This document shows, one piece after another, positions 51,966-63,831 of a DNA stretch of 64,000 nucleotides (its first letter is position 1; every line of letters begins with the position of its first letter). The position numbers were made by a program, and so were the translations under genes. Under the pieces are notes generated by a model. The model made no database searches. It was given only the letters and a program-made list of their open reading frames with translations, and was not told where the DNA came from. Source of the DNA: Castor canadensis (lineage: Eukaryota > Chordata > Mammalia > Rodentia > Castoridae); contig NC_133400.1 in the NCBI RefSeq assembly GCF_047511655.1, positions 935,001 to 999,000 of the forward strand. Direction: 5' to 3'.

Positions 51966-52612
51966 TGCTCTCCTTCCGCAAGGGCACAGACAGAAAGGGG
52001 TGACTGATGGGGAGCACATGCTTGTGGGATCCCCTGGGTCCTACAGACAGCCTGTCAGTCACTGCAGCCACGGGGGAGTGTTTCATGGTCTTGGCTTATA
52101 ACTTGAGGTCTGTGGCCAAGTCTAGAGGAGCTTTCACCTTCCATGAAGGCTTCTGGGTCTCAGCCAGGATCCATCTGCACTTGGCTCCCTGTCTGCCAGA
52201 CAACCTTGGAATCCATTACGGGTGGGACAAAGCAGGAGGGTGGAGAAGACACTACTGTTGCCCAAGTCACCTGACCTGGGCAGTCTTCTCTCCTACCCAA
52301 GCCTTGACCTCCTTATCTATACCAGGGGATCTCCTGGAACCTGTGGCAAGGGTCCTTGGAAAAAGGAACTGAGTTTTCCATATTTGTGTCGATGACAAAT
52401 ACCCTCTTGTCACAGTTGAAACAGTTGGTTTCAGAGTACCAGGATGGGGAGAGGGCTAACTTTACCCCACACATGTGATTTCAAGTTTTCTAGTAGCTAC
52501 ATTTAAAAAGCAAACAATCAGGTGGCAAGAATTTTAATAATGTTTTAAGTTTTATCTATCATCTCCAAAATGTTTTCTTTCAATACATAATCAATATAAA
52601 ATTTGTTAGTGG

Positions 52613-52835
52613 AGTCGGGTGCCAGCGGCTCACGTCTATAAACCTAGCTACTCAAGAGGCAGAGATCAGGAGGATTGAGGTTTGAAGCCAAGCCCAGGCA
52701 AATAGTTCATGAGACCCTATCTCAATAAAACCCTTCACCAAAAAGGGCTGGTGGAGTGGCTCAAGGTGAAGGTTCTGAGTCCAAACCCTAGTACTGCAAG
52801 AAAAAAAAGAAAAAAAAAAGAAAAGAAAGAAAGTG
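52613..52835 (+). mobile_element. B1-ID composite SINE
   Basis: 'cagcggctcacgtctataaa', 'agagatcaggaggattgagg', then an internally shortened ID unit ('gctggtggagtggctcaagg') and A/G-rich tail. Confidence 0.82.
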
Positions 52836-52850
52836 TGAGGCCAGTGATGT

Positions 52851-52920
52851 CACACCACCACCACCACCACCACCACTATCACCACCATCATCACCACCAT
52901 CACCATCACCACCACCATCA
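52851..52920 (+). repeat. CAC/ATC triplet repeat (short)
   Basis: About 70 bp of CAC with ATC variants, shortly downstream of the SINE tail. Same composition as the 50.8-51.5 kb block. Confidence 0.9.
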
Positions 52921-53881
52921 TTTTGGTTGAATTTACAGTTCCACCTCGACTTGCCGCATGGCCTCAGGTAGGAACCTAACTTCACCACACCTGATTCCTT
53001 TCCTATAAATCGAGGTACAATGCTTTCTTTCCTAGGTGGAAGGCAGCAGGTCAGGACTTGGTGGTGGTAGTGGTGTGACAAGAAACGTGGCTGGTGCTGT
53101 GTCCTTGGCCCTGCCCTGTGGTCCGCACAAGGGGTCTTGAGGTGTCAGTCCGGGCTTCATGGCCCCACCTCCCACAGCAGGATAGCAGCCCACCTGGGCC
53201 ACATGTGGAACCAGGACGGTTCCTGAGCTGCAGAGTCCTCAGTGCCTGCACAGCAAGCAACTGTCACAGCACCAGCTTCCTGCCCACATAGCCAGGTCAC
53301 CTTGGTGGAAGTCATGGCAATTGCAGGCTGTTTCCTGGTTGAGTCTCTTGGATCTTGGTTCAGGTACCCTGCATGGGGACCTCCAGCCAGCTGGGCTAAG
53401 GCACTGCTGTCTCTTCTCTGGCGCCTGCTGCCATCACTGCCCACCAATGGCCAGTAGCTGTAGTCCCTCCTTCTTGGCAAGGAGTCTTTGAATTATTGAT
53501 AAGAACTCAAGAAAAATGCTTGGAAATATATGAATAACTTATTAACACTCTGGCAGTGCCCTGGATTACTCCCCAGAACAATGGTGCTTATTCCAGGAGG
53601 AAGGCCACTGACCCTGAGGATGGCTAAACATGTGAGTCAAAACCAAGGGTCCTCCACCTACTCTGGCGAGGTGGGCATCTCCTTTCCATCAGGCACCACT
53701 AGGCAACTAGTGATGCCTGAACCACATTTGAGGATTCTCCTGCAATGACTTTGAAGGCCTTGTTTCAAACCAGGGTAGGCTGACACCCACAAGTACAGGA
53801 TGTGGTCTGATTTCAGGAGCTCACTGCCTAGCAGAGATGAAAGCCAGCTTAATGCTTAAGAACTCAGACCACAATGAGACA

Positions 53882-53960
53882 GATTATCGGTTATTCAGCA
53901 TTATTAACTGAGCTCCTACTATATGCTGGCACAGTGCTAGACTTGCAGATGCATAGGAGC
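53882..53960 (+). mobile_element. MIR-like SINE fragment
   Basis: 'actgagctcctactatatgc' and 'tggcacagtgctagac' match the MIR core (gagcacctactatgtgccaggcactgtgctag). Confidence 0.65.
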
Positions 53961-54295
53961 AGGGGTTCGGGCAGGGGGTGAGCTCTGGGCAGGAAGCAAC
54001 ATTTGGAAGCCTGGGGTGTGGGGGTCTCAGAAAGTGAGGGCAGAGCTCCAGGGTGAGGCCTGCAAGGTCTGCTCAGCCTCCAGGAGCATTTGGTCTCCTC
54101 CCCGCCCCCAGGGCAGTGAAGCCTTACATTGAGGAGAGAAGAGGCCAAATTTCATATTTTAAAATATTGCTGAGATCAGGAGCCTGAGACTGAGAGCCTG
54201 AGTGAATCTGGGAGTCAGAGAACAGCTGATACAGTTACTAGTGTGAAACCCACAGCATGTGGATCGAGGTGGACAGCAGTCAAGATGAGGTCAGA

Positions 54296-54418
54296 CATGC
54301 TAGGATATGTGGCCACACCTGTAATTCCAGCGCTCAGGAGGCTAAGGCAGGATGAGCTCAAGTTCCAGGGCAATCTGAGCTACAAAGTAAGACCCTGTCT
54401 AAAACAAACAACGATGAG
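54296..54418 (+). mobile_element. B1-like SINE monomer
   Basis: 'ggccacacctgtaattccag', 'caggaggctaaggcagga', ending 'gaccctgtctaaaacaaac'. No ID unit follows. Confidence 0.75.
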
Positions 54419-55767
54419 GTCAGACACCAGCTTGTGCAGGTCCCTGCATGTGTGGCCTAACCTCACAAGACACTCAGCACCTGCGCTGGAGAAATAGGAG
54501 TTGACCAGTGTCTAGGAGTGGTGGCAGGTGAGATGTGCTGTGATGACAGGTGAGGACAGCCCAGGCCCAGGGGTTTGAAAGATGGAAGGAAAGAACAGCT
54601 TCCAGACAAGAGGCCAGTCATGGCCTCTGGACTCGTGTGGTTGGACGTTTGTCCTTAGAGATTAGTGAAGAGAATTTGTCAGAGACAGAAGTCCGAGATG
54701 GCCCATGATTCCTCAGGACTGTCAGGCCAGTGGCTAGACCAGGAAGGACTTGGGATACCACAAAGGAGTTTGAACTTCCTCCTGAGGCTGGTGGCAGGGA
54801 ATCAGTGTGCAGGTTCATATTGACAGTAGCCCCTCTGCTGTTGTGCAGAGGATGGGCAGGGTAAGGGGAGGCCTGGAGGAGACCGCCGGGCGTGGGGGGG
54901 TGGCAGACTGCAGAGCCTCACAGTGACCAGCACAGAGTTTCAGCAGCTCCCTCTCTCCTCACACCCTTGGTTCAGCCCTGCCTGTGGTGAGGAGGTGGGG
55001 CACATCGCAGGGAAAGAGGTCCCAGGCTTCCTACCTGGCCCTGGGCAGGACACAGCAAGACAGATGGTGGTCAGCCCTGAGTCCCTGCAGTCTGAGGACA
55101 GAGCAACCCTCCCCATCTTCCTTCCTTGTCCATACCTAACCTGGAATTTTAAAGGGAATTCTTTGCATTCCTGGCTAAGGCGGAGCTGGAATGATTCCTG
55201 AGGGGGTGTTGAGACTGCTGGCTGTGAGCTGGCTGAGCCCCACAGATATCCAGGGCAGATGTGCAGGTGCAAAGAGGAGGGGAGAAGACCTGTGGAGACC
55301 TCAGCTCTGGGTGACGTGGCTCGTAAAGGGCAACTCAGTCAGCAAGGGAAGCCTGGGTGTTTTTCTTTCTCTAGTGTTTACCTGGAAACTCTCCAGGTAG
55401 AAACTGCTACACACTGTGACATCTTCATCCCTGGTGCTGAGGTTGGCAGCAGGCACTGTGTGGGTGGGTAGTGTTGCTTTGTCATCAGATGTTTCCCCGA
55501 TAACACAAACCTGCCATAATTAAAGACAAAGTCCACCATGACTAAAGGCCAGCTCTGTGCAGGAGGTCAAAGGAAATGGGGGAGTTCAAGCGAGTGGTGA
55601 TAGCCAGTGGTCAGGGTGTCCGTGGGAAGTGCTGTGCTCAGTGGGTGTGAGAGGTGTTGTCCTGGCTGTGGAGTCTGTCCTTTCCTCAGGCACCTGCTCT
55701 TGGGACTGCCCAGAACAACACATGCTTCCTTGGTGGCAGCGCTCGCTCTCTCCCTCTCGTCATTTGG

Positions 55768-55862
55768 CTTTTGGGTTTATTTGTTTTTGGGGGGAGGGAT
55801 AGAATCCAGGACCACATGCATGCCAGCCAAGCACTGTACCTCTGAGCCACATTCCCAGCCCA
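55768..55862 (-). mobile_element. ID-like SINE, reverse
   Basis: T-rich head, 'gccaagcactgtacctctga' and 'gccacattcccagccc'. Confidence 0.65.
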
Positions 55863-56929
55863 GGTGGGTACTCTCTTAACTGGAGTGCCCGGGAACAGAA
55901 CCAGAGCCAGAGGCTCTTGCTAGGATTCTGTCAGGACTGGGCATACAGGGAGCAGTGCTAGGATCCAGGAGAACCAGGCAGGATGGACATGACCATTTAG
56001 GCTCTTTGGTTTGGTTGTCTCCATGCGCCGCTGACAGCTCAGGCTCACACAAGTGTCCTCTAAGGAGCTCAGTACTCAGGAATTACCCACCCATTACCTC
56101 TCATCCATCCAATGATGGCTGTGCCCTCCTCTGAAGTGGGCACGGGGTGGGTCCCAGGCTTCTCCTGCCTCCTTACCAACACAGAGCTCTGGGCAGGCAG
56201 CGGGGACAAGAGGTGAGTGTAGGAAGGTCACAGTCAGAGTTAGGGGCTGCTGTGACATCGTTGTGTGTTGACACACTGAGCTATGGCTTGGTGGCACTCT
56301 GCAGTGTCTTCTAATGAAGGGCCTAGCCTCAAAACTCTCTGGGGCACTGAGTGGCCCTTGTTTGAGAGGGTGGTATGCTAGCCCTCAGACCTGTAAGCAT
56401 AAGTAGCGATACCCCAGGAGGCGGGGCTGTCGCAGTGTGGTGTCCACTGGGCAGTTAGGAAAGGCTGGCAGGACAGGGCACTCCTGAGGCACTCAAGAAG
56501 AAGGAGGAGTTTGGGGGCTAGCATCTCAAGTGGAGGTGACAGAGGGAGGTGCTTTGGGGGTTTCTCAAGGCCTATGGTGCAGGCCCTTTGTGGATGAACA
56601 GTGAGGGGAGTGTGGTGGCTCTGAAACCCGTGGGTGATGGCCAGCATCAGGTGAAAGGACAGCAGGGACGTGATCAGGCTCCCTGCCCCTCTCTCTAGGG
56701 CCTAGATGGCTCAGAACCTTCCCCTCTCTGCTCTGTTCCTGGCCAGAGCCCACACAGCATGAAAGGAGGCTCATCCAGGTCCTGCTTCTCACTGTTTAGA
56801 CGGTAGTCAGCAAGAAGGCCCTGTCTATCCCTCCCTGATTGGCACATGACATCCTTTAGCAGGACCATCTGGGGTGATGGCTAGGAGACAACAGGGTACC
56901 CTCAGCATTAAAAAAAAGCCTGGACAGAC

Positions 56930-57205
56930 AGACAGGCACAGTGGCTCACATCTATAATACCAGTTATGTAGGAGGCAGAAATCAAGGTGCAAGTCCAGCC
57001 CAGGCAAAAATTGGGTGATATTCCATCTCAATAAGCCAGGTGTGGTGGTACAAGAGACTGGTCCCAGGCAAAAAACACAAGACCCTACCTGAAAAATAGC
57101 TAAAGCAAAAAAGGTCTGTAGGCATGGTGTAGTCCAAGTGGTAGAGTGTCTGCCTAGCAAGTGTGAGGTCCTGAGTTCAAACCCCAGCACTATAAAAAAA
57201 TAAAA
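56930..57205 (+). mobile_element. B1-B1-ID composite SINE
   Basis: First B1 'cacagtggctcacatctata', second shortened B1 'aagccaggtgtggtggtaca', ID 'gtagagtgtctgcctagcaa' and A-rich tail. Confidence 0.82.
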
Positions 57206-58094
57206 ACTAAATAAAAAAGCCAGGACACTAAGGGCCTAAGACCAATATGAAATAGGATCCAACACACACTCAGGCTGGCTGGCCAGCATTGCAGGGCCTT
57301 CCTGCAAAAGAGGAAAGAGGGCGTGCCCTCAGTCGCTCCTCCCCCGAGCTGGCCCAGACCCACACCCAGGGCAGTGGGCAGGAAAAGGATGCATAGCAGG
57401 GGCGGCCAAGTCTGCACACAGGCCAGTCACTGCCCTTTTGGCTTGGAGCAGGCCCCCAAGAAAGGCAGCAGGGACAGGGTGGTGGCAGCCTGCAGGAGGA
57501 GGCCAGGGAGCACTCACCAGGGCTGGACAGCAGGCAGGCAGTGGGATTGGCAGTTTGGCTTCCTTCTATCACCCATCTGGTCCCCACTGTTGCCTGGGGT
57601 GGGGGACGGCTATTCTCTCCCAGAGAGGGCAGAGCAGCCACTGCTGCTCCAGAGCAGCGTAGGTCAGGGTTGTGGAGGACTGGGCAGAGATCATCTAGTT
57701 GTAGCTCTTTGTGGCCTGTCTTGAAGCCCCTCTCATTGTGTGTCCCAGTGGCAGTCAGCTGAGGGGGCAGTGGCACATTTGTTTGGTTCATGGTATGTAA
57801 TGTGCATCATCCATCACTCAGTTTGGACATCAGCCTCTGATTGGCGTGGGGCCTGACCATCCATCATTCCATCTACCTGGGCTGTGGTTTTAAAAGCCCA
57901 GATGCAGTAGTGAAACCACTTACAAACTTCTAAATGCCAGGTTCATTTGGAAAATGCTGACGACTAGTTGAGCCATCTTCATCCCCATTTTCCTCACTGC
58001 AGTTGTGGGCTTAAGGGCCCACCCTCCAAAAAAAAAGAGCTCCTGGCCACAGTCCCCTGTTGGCATGTTTCAAATTAGGGTGTCAACTGCTAAC

Positions 58095-58312
58095 CTTTCT
58101 TTTTTCTTTTTCTTTCTTTCTTTGTGGTACAGGGCCTCATGCTTGCTAGGAAGGTGCCACTTAAGCCATGCCTCCAGCCCTTTCATTTGCTTTTTTTAGA
58201 GACAGGGCCTCACTACCTTCACCCAGGCTGTCCTTGAACTCTTGATCCTCCTGCCTCCACCACCTGATTATCTGGGACTACAGGCTTTTGCCACCATGCT
58301 CGGTGTCAAGTG
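58095..58312 (-). mobile_element. ID-B1 composite SINE, reverse
   Basis: Pyrimidine head, ID complement with 'aggaaggtgccacttaagcc', B1 complement 'cctgattatctgggactaca'. Confidence 0.78.
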
Positions 58313-58511
58313 TTAACCTTCTAACTCAGCCAGACCAGTAGGCAGGTTCCAGACCCAACTCTAAGCCATCCACAGTGAGCTGGCAACCCCACTGACCCTT
58401 GTTCTGTTGTTACCAGAAGATCAGCACAGCTATTTTGATTCTTGGTAAGAGAACATTTCAGGCAAGACATGGAATGTAGGAAAAGTATAGTTTATTAACA
58501 GTACTACAGTT

Positions 58512-58985
58512 TAAACTGGGCACAGTGGCTCACACCTGTAATCCTAACTACTACTTAGGAGGCTGAGATCAGCAGGATCTGTGGTTCCAGGCCACCTTGG
58601 GCAAAAAAGTTTGTGAGATTCCAGTTCAACGAAAAAAAAAAAAAAAAAAACTTGGCATGGTAGCCCTTGCCTGTCAGCCCAACTATAGCAGGAAATGTAA
58701 AACAGGAGAATGGAGGTCTAGGCTGGCCTGGCCAAAAGTAAGACCCTACTTCAAAAACAACCAGAACAATGGTGTTGGAGGAGTGGCTCAAGTGGTAGAG
58801 CACCTGCCTAGCAAGCATGAAGCCCTGAGATCAAACCCCAGAACTGCCAAAAAATAAAATAACCACAGGGAAAAGAACTGGAGGCATGGCTCAAGCTGCA
58901 GAGGGTGTCTGTGTAGCAAATAGAAAGTCCCAAGTTCAAACTCTAGTACCACCAAAAAAAACAAACAAACAAAAAAAAAAACAAA
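58512..58985 (+). mobile_element. B1-B1-ID-ID SINE cluster
   Basis: Two B1-like units ('cagtggctcacacctgtaat' and 'cttggcatggtagcccttgc') and two ID units ('gtggctcaagtggtagagca' and 'ggaggcatggctcaagctgc') lie in tandem. Either a tetramer or a composite with a second ID copy inserted at its tail. Confidence 0.8.
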
Positions 58986-60212
58986 CCACCAGAATAGCAA
59001 AGTTTACTAGACTAGAAAGGCACCAGAGGTAAAAAGTGGGTCTCCTCAGAAAGAGACTGAGAACAACGATCACTTCTACATCAGCCCAAGCTCTTACTGA
59101 AGTTCAAGTGGCTTAGAGCACCAAGTCCCTCCCCAGAACCAACCTACCGGGAGTGACTGACATCAAAGCGGTGAGAGAGAATGACGACGTGTTCATTTGC
59201 GGAATCACTTTGCACGTTTAGTTGCTTGTGACCACTTAAGAGAAACCTATGGGGTGGGGCAGGAGGAAATTTAAATGTACAGTGAGATTATAATGACAAG
59301 ATAGTGGGCCAAAGGCAACTCTCTATCACAGTAGCCCACCTTAAATAGTTTAGACCAGAACTGGGTCTTCATTTGTAAGCAGGGGCGGGGGACATAACGA
59401 TAAGTGTGCTTTGCAGAGCAAAGGTGATCTTGAGGAGGGTCCGGCCGCATCAGGCCTTCTCCTTATGGGTCCGCACCAGGCCTCCCCTCCTCTCCGCTGG
59501 TTACGTTGGGGTCGCTTATGTTTTTTTGCAGGTGTTTCACAAAGACGTGGAACCAAAAACCTAGATCTAGAAAAGTTTAATGTGCTTTCCTCAGAGCAGG
59601 AAGGCAGGAAGGAGAAGGCAGGTGCTCTGGGCCAGTGCTGGCTGGCCAGATGAGTGTGAGTGTGTCTGTCACTGCGTAAATTAGTACAGTCCTGAAAGGC
59701 AGGCGAGGGCATACTGTTTTCCAGGTACACTCCCCACATCAGTGTCGTGTCCCTTGACCCTCTCAACTCTAGGGGGCTTCTGAGGCCCTTGGCCACTGAC
59801 CCCGCCAGGGAGAGGAAGTGGGTAGAGAAGGAAGCTTGGTGTGTGGGGGAGGGAATGACCTCATCCCCTGGAATGGTGTTTCTGGCAGGGCCCTGCTCTG
59901 TGTTTGGGTAGGACTGGCCGCTTAGAAGAACCCTGGGACCTACAGACAGGAGCATATAGACAAAGCTGTCCACCAATCAATTCCTCTTCATTTCCAGGAA
60001 AGGGGGCCCGGGTAACCTGACTGGAATGTACTCAGGGAAATGAAGTAATAACTCCCCAAATATCACCAAGGCTCTGGCGAGGAACCAGAAAGCAATGTGC
60101 TGAAGAAAGTCATGGGGCAGCCTCTGGGGAGGTGGGGTGGAGGGAGACTTAGCACAGGCTGCTCCAGTTTGTTTCAACCAGGCTTGTAGATCTTAAAATT
60201 GTTTCTTGTGGA

Positions 60213-60450
60213 AGCCAGGTGCTGGTGGCTCACACCTGTAATCCTAGCTACTCTGGAGGCAGAGATCAGGAGGTTTGTGGTTCAAAGCCAACCCAGACAA
60301 ATAGTTTGCAAGATTCTATATCAAAAATATGCAACACAGGGCTGGTGGAGTGGCTCAAGTGATAGAGCATCTACCTAGCAAGCATGAGGCCCTGAGTTCA
60401 AACCCCAGCACCACCAAAAAAAAAAAAGAAAAGAAAAAGAAAAAAAGATG
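60213..60450 (+). mobile_element. B1-ID composite SINE (well preserved)
   Basis: 'aggtgctggtggctcacacc', 'ggaggcagagatcaggaggt', ID 'gtggctcaagtgatagagca' and 'gagttcaaaccccagcacca', then poly-A. Good reference copy for the family. Confidence 0.9.
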
Positions 60451-60540
60451 CTATGGTAGCCCTTCCTTGAAATAATTCCAATCCTATCAATAGTAGTAAA
60501 GTGGATAGATAAATTTTTTTAAAAAAATATGCAACACAAA

Positions 60541-60602
60541 AGAGGATTGGTGGAGTGGCTTAAGTGGTAGAGCACCTGCCTAGCAATGTGAGGCCCTGAG
60601 TG
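60541..60602 (+). mobile_element. ID-like SINE fragment
   Basis: 'gtggcttaagtggtagagca' and 'cctgcctagcaatgtgaggc', cut before the 3' end. Confidence 0.7.
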
Positions 60603-60689
60603 GTAAAGTATATCATAAATGTAGCATTTTAACAATTGGGGTTTTGGGGTTGGAACTCAGAGCCATACCTCCAGCCTGAGAACTTTTTT

Positions 60690-60905
60690 TTCTTCGGGGT
60701 GGGGGTGGGACTAGCATTTGAAATCAGGGCTTCACACTTGCAAAGCAGGTGCTCTGCCACTTGAGCCACATCTCCAGTCCATTTTGCTTTGGTTATTTAG
60801 AGATGAAGTCTCCAGAGCTATTTGCCTGAGCTAGTCTCAAACCATGATCCTCCTGATCTCAGCCTCCCAGTAGCTGGATTACAGGCCTGAGTCACTGGCA
60901 CCCAG
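60690..60905 (-). mobile_element. ID-B1 composite SINE, reverse
   Basis: 'gcaggtgctctgccacttga' (ID complement) then 'ccagtagctggattacaggc' (B1 complement). Confidence 0.82.
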
Positions 60906-61061
60906 CTGAATTTGTCTCTTCTAGATAGTTTATAAAATTGGAATCATGCAGTATTGTCCCCGTATCTGCTTCACTTATCATGTGTCCAAGGTTCGTCCTT
61001 GGACAGTGTGGCCAGCACTGCTGTCAACATTCACCCTCAGTGTTTTGCTTAAACACCTGTT

Positions 61062-61160
61062 TTCTTCTTCTTCTTCTTCTTCTTCTTCTTCTTCTTCTTC
61101 TTCTTCTTCTTTCTTCTTCTCCTTCTCCTTCTCCTCCTCCTCCTTTTTCTTCTTCCTCCT
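61062..61160 (+). repeat. (CTT)n / CTC microsatellite
   Basis: About 50 bp of pure CTT followed by CTT/CTC variants, running into the T-rich end of the reverse ID copy. Confidence 0.95.
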
Positions 61161-61164
61161 CTTT

Positions 61165-61243
61165 TTTTTTGTGACACTGGGGTTAGAACTCAGGGCCTCA
61201 AGCTTGCTAGGCAGGTGGTCTACCACTCCACCAGCCCTGTGTC
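61165..61243 (-). mobile_element. ID-like SINE, reverse, inserted in L1 relic
   Basis: 'ggcaggtggtctaccactcc' and 'accagccct', with T-rich head. Confidence 0.75.
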
Positions 61244-61404
61244 CCACTCCTCTTGCTCAGCTTAATGTTTTCAAGGTTCACCCAGGTTGTAGATTGGGTC
61301 AGAGCATTCTTCCTTTTATGGTCAATAAAGTTTCATTATATGGATGGATCACATTTTCTTTATCCTTTCATCCAGTAATGGACAATTGAGTTGTTGCTGC
61401 CTAA

Positions 61405-61625
61405 AATTACTATTTTTTGCTTGGTGTTAGGAATCAAACCCAGAATCCTGCATATGCTAGGCAAGTGTTCTACCACTGAATTCATTATCCCACCCCACCC
61501 TCTAGCCCTTGGTATTTTGATACAGGGTCTTGCTATGTACCCCAGGCTGGCCTTGAACTCTCAATCTTCTTGCTTCTGCTGCTTGAGTGCTGGGATTATA
61601 GGTGTGTACAACCATGCCCAGCTAA
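61405..61625 (-). mobile_element. ID-B1 composite SINE, reverse
   Basis: 'ggcaagtgttctaccactga' (ID) then 'gagtgctgggattataggtg' (B1 complement). Confidence 0.8.
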
Positions 61626-61763
61626 AATTACTTAAGTATAGATTAGAAAGGGTGACTTGATTATATTATTATCCCTGGGAAACAGGTGAAAACCTGAGTA
61701 ACAAATCTCAAAGTCCCTCTGGGAAATATAGTCTTGGCCCTTCATCTCTTCTCAGGGAAGCTG

Positions 61764-61860
61764 AGATTATTTATTTATTTATTTTGGTGGTACAGGGGTT
61801 TGAATTTGGGGCTTTGTGCTTGTAAGGCAGGAGCTCTACTACTTGAGGCACACTTCCAGC
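61764..61860 (-). mobile_element. ID-like SINE, reverse
   Basis: (TTTA)n head at about 61767-61785, then 'ggcaggagctctactacttg' and 'aggcacacttccagc'. Confidence 0.72.
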
Positions 61861-62492
61861 AACCAAATTACTATTTTAAACAAGTTTAGAAAGGCCCCTA
61901 AGCAGTGGGCTGGAGGACAGAAGTGGCTTTGGACTTGGGATAAGAAAGGCCTAGCTTGTCCTCTGGCTAGTGGCTTTCTCACTTGGCCTTCAATGTCCTC
62001 CTTTGCAAAAGAGGTTGGATAGAAGAAAGTCCTAGGGGCTGGGGATAGAAAACCCTGGGTTCAATCAATCAATGAAGAAAGGTTCTCATTCCTGAACAGG
62101 TTATGGTCAGGCATCGATGAGAGAGGTGCAGCTGGTTACACCAGGGTTGTGGGCTAGGAAGGCTCACTCTGACTCTGTCTGCCCCACTTCTCCCCACCTG
62201 GCGAGCAAGTAGAGAAGATCTGTTGCTGAGTCCATTTTGCTAATTCTGTTTTGTGAACAGGTGATACACATATGTATCAGACATGAAGGCACACACCAAG
62301 GGTATCTCATGGAAGACTGTCTCCCTTCTAGAGTAGGTGGCGGCCATGCAGGCTGGGACTGCACTGTTCCATGGGAGGGCTCCTGTGCCTTTTTTCCAGT
62401 TGTAATAGTGTATCTTAGAGAGTTACCTATTGATACACAAAGGGTGCTTGAGTCTCTCTCAGTGCTACATTGTATCACACTGCAATATACCT

Positions 62493-62684
62493 TTAAATTT
62501 CTTTGACCAGCTCTTGTGAGTGGTCATCTTTTGCTACTTTTAACAATTCTTGGACACACACGTTCTGTTTCTTTAGTTCTGAGACTTCCCTCTCTTCTGA
62601 GCGACTATTTTGGAGCCAGATCAGAGAGTGGGTATCAGAGAGAAAGTTGTGTTTGAGCATTAGACTTCCTGTGAAGGTCTGCAT
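62493..62684 (-). pseudogene. unidentified coiled-coil-like open frame, possible pseudogene fragment
   Basis: A 63-codon minus-strand frame rich in E, K and L heptads (SEEREVSELKKQNVCVQE, then LLKVAKDDHSQELVKEI and a stop) looks more protein-like than other chance frames in this interval. I do not recognise the family. There is no nearby promoter, splice context or poly-A tail that I can tie to it. It may be a fragment of a retroposed cDNA or chance. Confidence 0.2.
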
Positions 62685-63572
62685 CTCTGGCTTTTTGGAG
62701 AGATGGAGGGTTGGCTAGTGCCTTGAGGCTCAGTGGTGACCACGCTCTCTTCCGGTCCTTCCAGCTCCTACCCCCAGCCTCATCATTCCCCAAAACAGCT
62801 GAGTTGGGTACCTTGGACTGGATTCAGCTGCAAGGTCATGGGCTCTTCTCCTTTCTCCTTTCCTGCCCACCTTAAGGGCAGATGGAGGCCAAAGTGAGAC
62901 GGCCTGGGTGAGGTGCTCTGTACATCTTGGACTCAGGACTGGGCTCTCCACTCAAAAGGACAGCAAATGCTGTGCTGCAGTTATTACTGTCTGTAGCAAA
63001 CTGATTAAGGCCAAGCCACATGATGGCGACAGGTGTACCCGTGAGCAGTACTCAAGCCCCAGTCCAGACCCGCAATAGGTCAAAATAGGCTGGCGGCTGT
63101 GGAAGTCCTGAGTCTTCCACCCCAACCACCAGGCCTGGTCAGCGTGGCCGCCAGACCCGCAGGCGGGAACTCGGAGCCACCCACAGGCCCCAGGGGGCGC
63201 TGTGTCCTAGCGTCTCACGGAGCAAAGCGAAAGGCACTCTGGCCACGCGGGGCGCAATTGCGCGTGGGTGCAGCTGGGGGAAAGCTGGGCCCCAAGAAGC
63301 CTTTATGTATTGCCCCTGTCCCAACAGCCCAGGGAGAAGCGTCCCCGCCCACCGCACCCAGACACCCAGTGGCAGTGCCAGGCTCCCCGGAGGGCGGGGG
63401 TCTTCTCCGGGCGCGCGCGGGGCGGGGGTGTCCCGGGGCCGAAGCGCCCGCCAGCGCCTGGAGGCCCGGCGTGCGCGCGGAGGCGCGGGGCAGCGGAGGG
63501 GAAGCCTGGGCGCGCCCGGCCGTCGGGGGAAGCGCGGAGGCGGGCACGCCGGGGAGGGCGGGGGGCCGAGCT

Positions 63573-63578
63573 TATAAA
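63573..63578 (+). promoter_or_regulatory. TATA-like box upstream of PIEZO1
   Basis: TATAAA in 'gagcttataaaggcccg', embedded in a CpG island. It would place transcription start at about 63603, giving a 5'UTR of about 310 nt. Confidence 0.5.
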
Positions 63579-63583
63579 GGCCC

Positions 63584-63612
63584 GCGGGCGGGCGGGCGGG
63601 CGGGCGGGCGGA
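63584..63612 (+). repeat. (GGGC)n run, possible G-quadruplex
   Basis: Six to seven GGGC units just after the TATA-like box, at or beside the inferred transcription start. Able to form a G-quadruplex on the plus strand. Confidence 0.85.
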
Positions 63613-63831
63613 GGGAGGGAAGCGCCGAGCCGCCGTCCGGCCCAGCTCGGCCTCCGTGAGCCGCGCTGCGCTCCGCCGCGGGCAGCCTGACAACCGAGCG
63701 CGCGCGGGCTCCGGCCGTCGGCACCGCAGGGCCCCGGCCCAAAAAGGAGGCGGCGGCGCGCGGGTCCCCGTGGTCCAGCCGGGGGTCCTGGCCGTGGCGC
63801 GCGGCACGTGCGGAGACCCGCCCTGAGCGCC

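Larger units (their letters stand above)
60906..61395 (+). mobile_element. old L1 3'UTR relic, split by (CTT)n and an ID copy
   Basis: The left part has 'aaaattggaatcatgcagta' and 'gtatctgcttcacttatcat'. The right part (from about 61262) has 'ttcaaggttcacccaggttg', 'tggatggatcacattttctt' and 'taatggacaattgagttgtt'. Together they follow the mammalian L1 3'UTR order, with a (CTT)n tract and an ID unit between. The L1 copy is therefore older than the ID insertion. Confidence 0.6.
48871..63150. other. CDT1-PIEZO1 intergenic interval (about 14.3 kb)
   Basis: Head-to-head gap rich in SINEs, with MIR and L1 relics, a CAC/ATC satellite-like block and a (CTT)n tract. I found no exon of a known protein family. 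The 52.95-53.88, 54.42-55.76, 55.87-56.92 and 57.21-58.09 kb parts hold nothing I can name. Distal regulatory elements of either gene are possible but not visible by eye. Confidence 0.6.

Noticed and set aside
60938-61389. Ser/Leu-rich frames over the (CTT)n tract
   Set aside because: Microsatellite translation inside an L1 relic.
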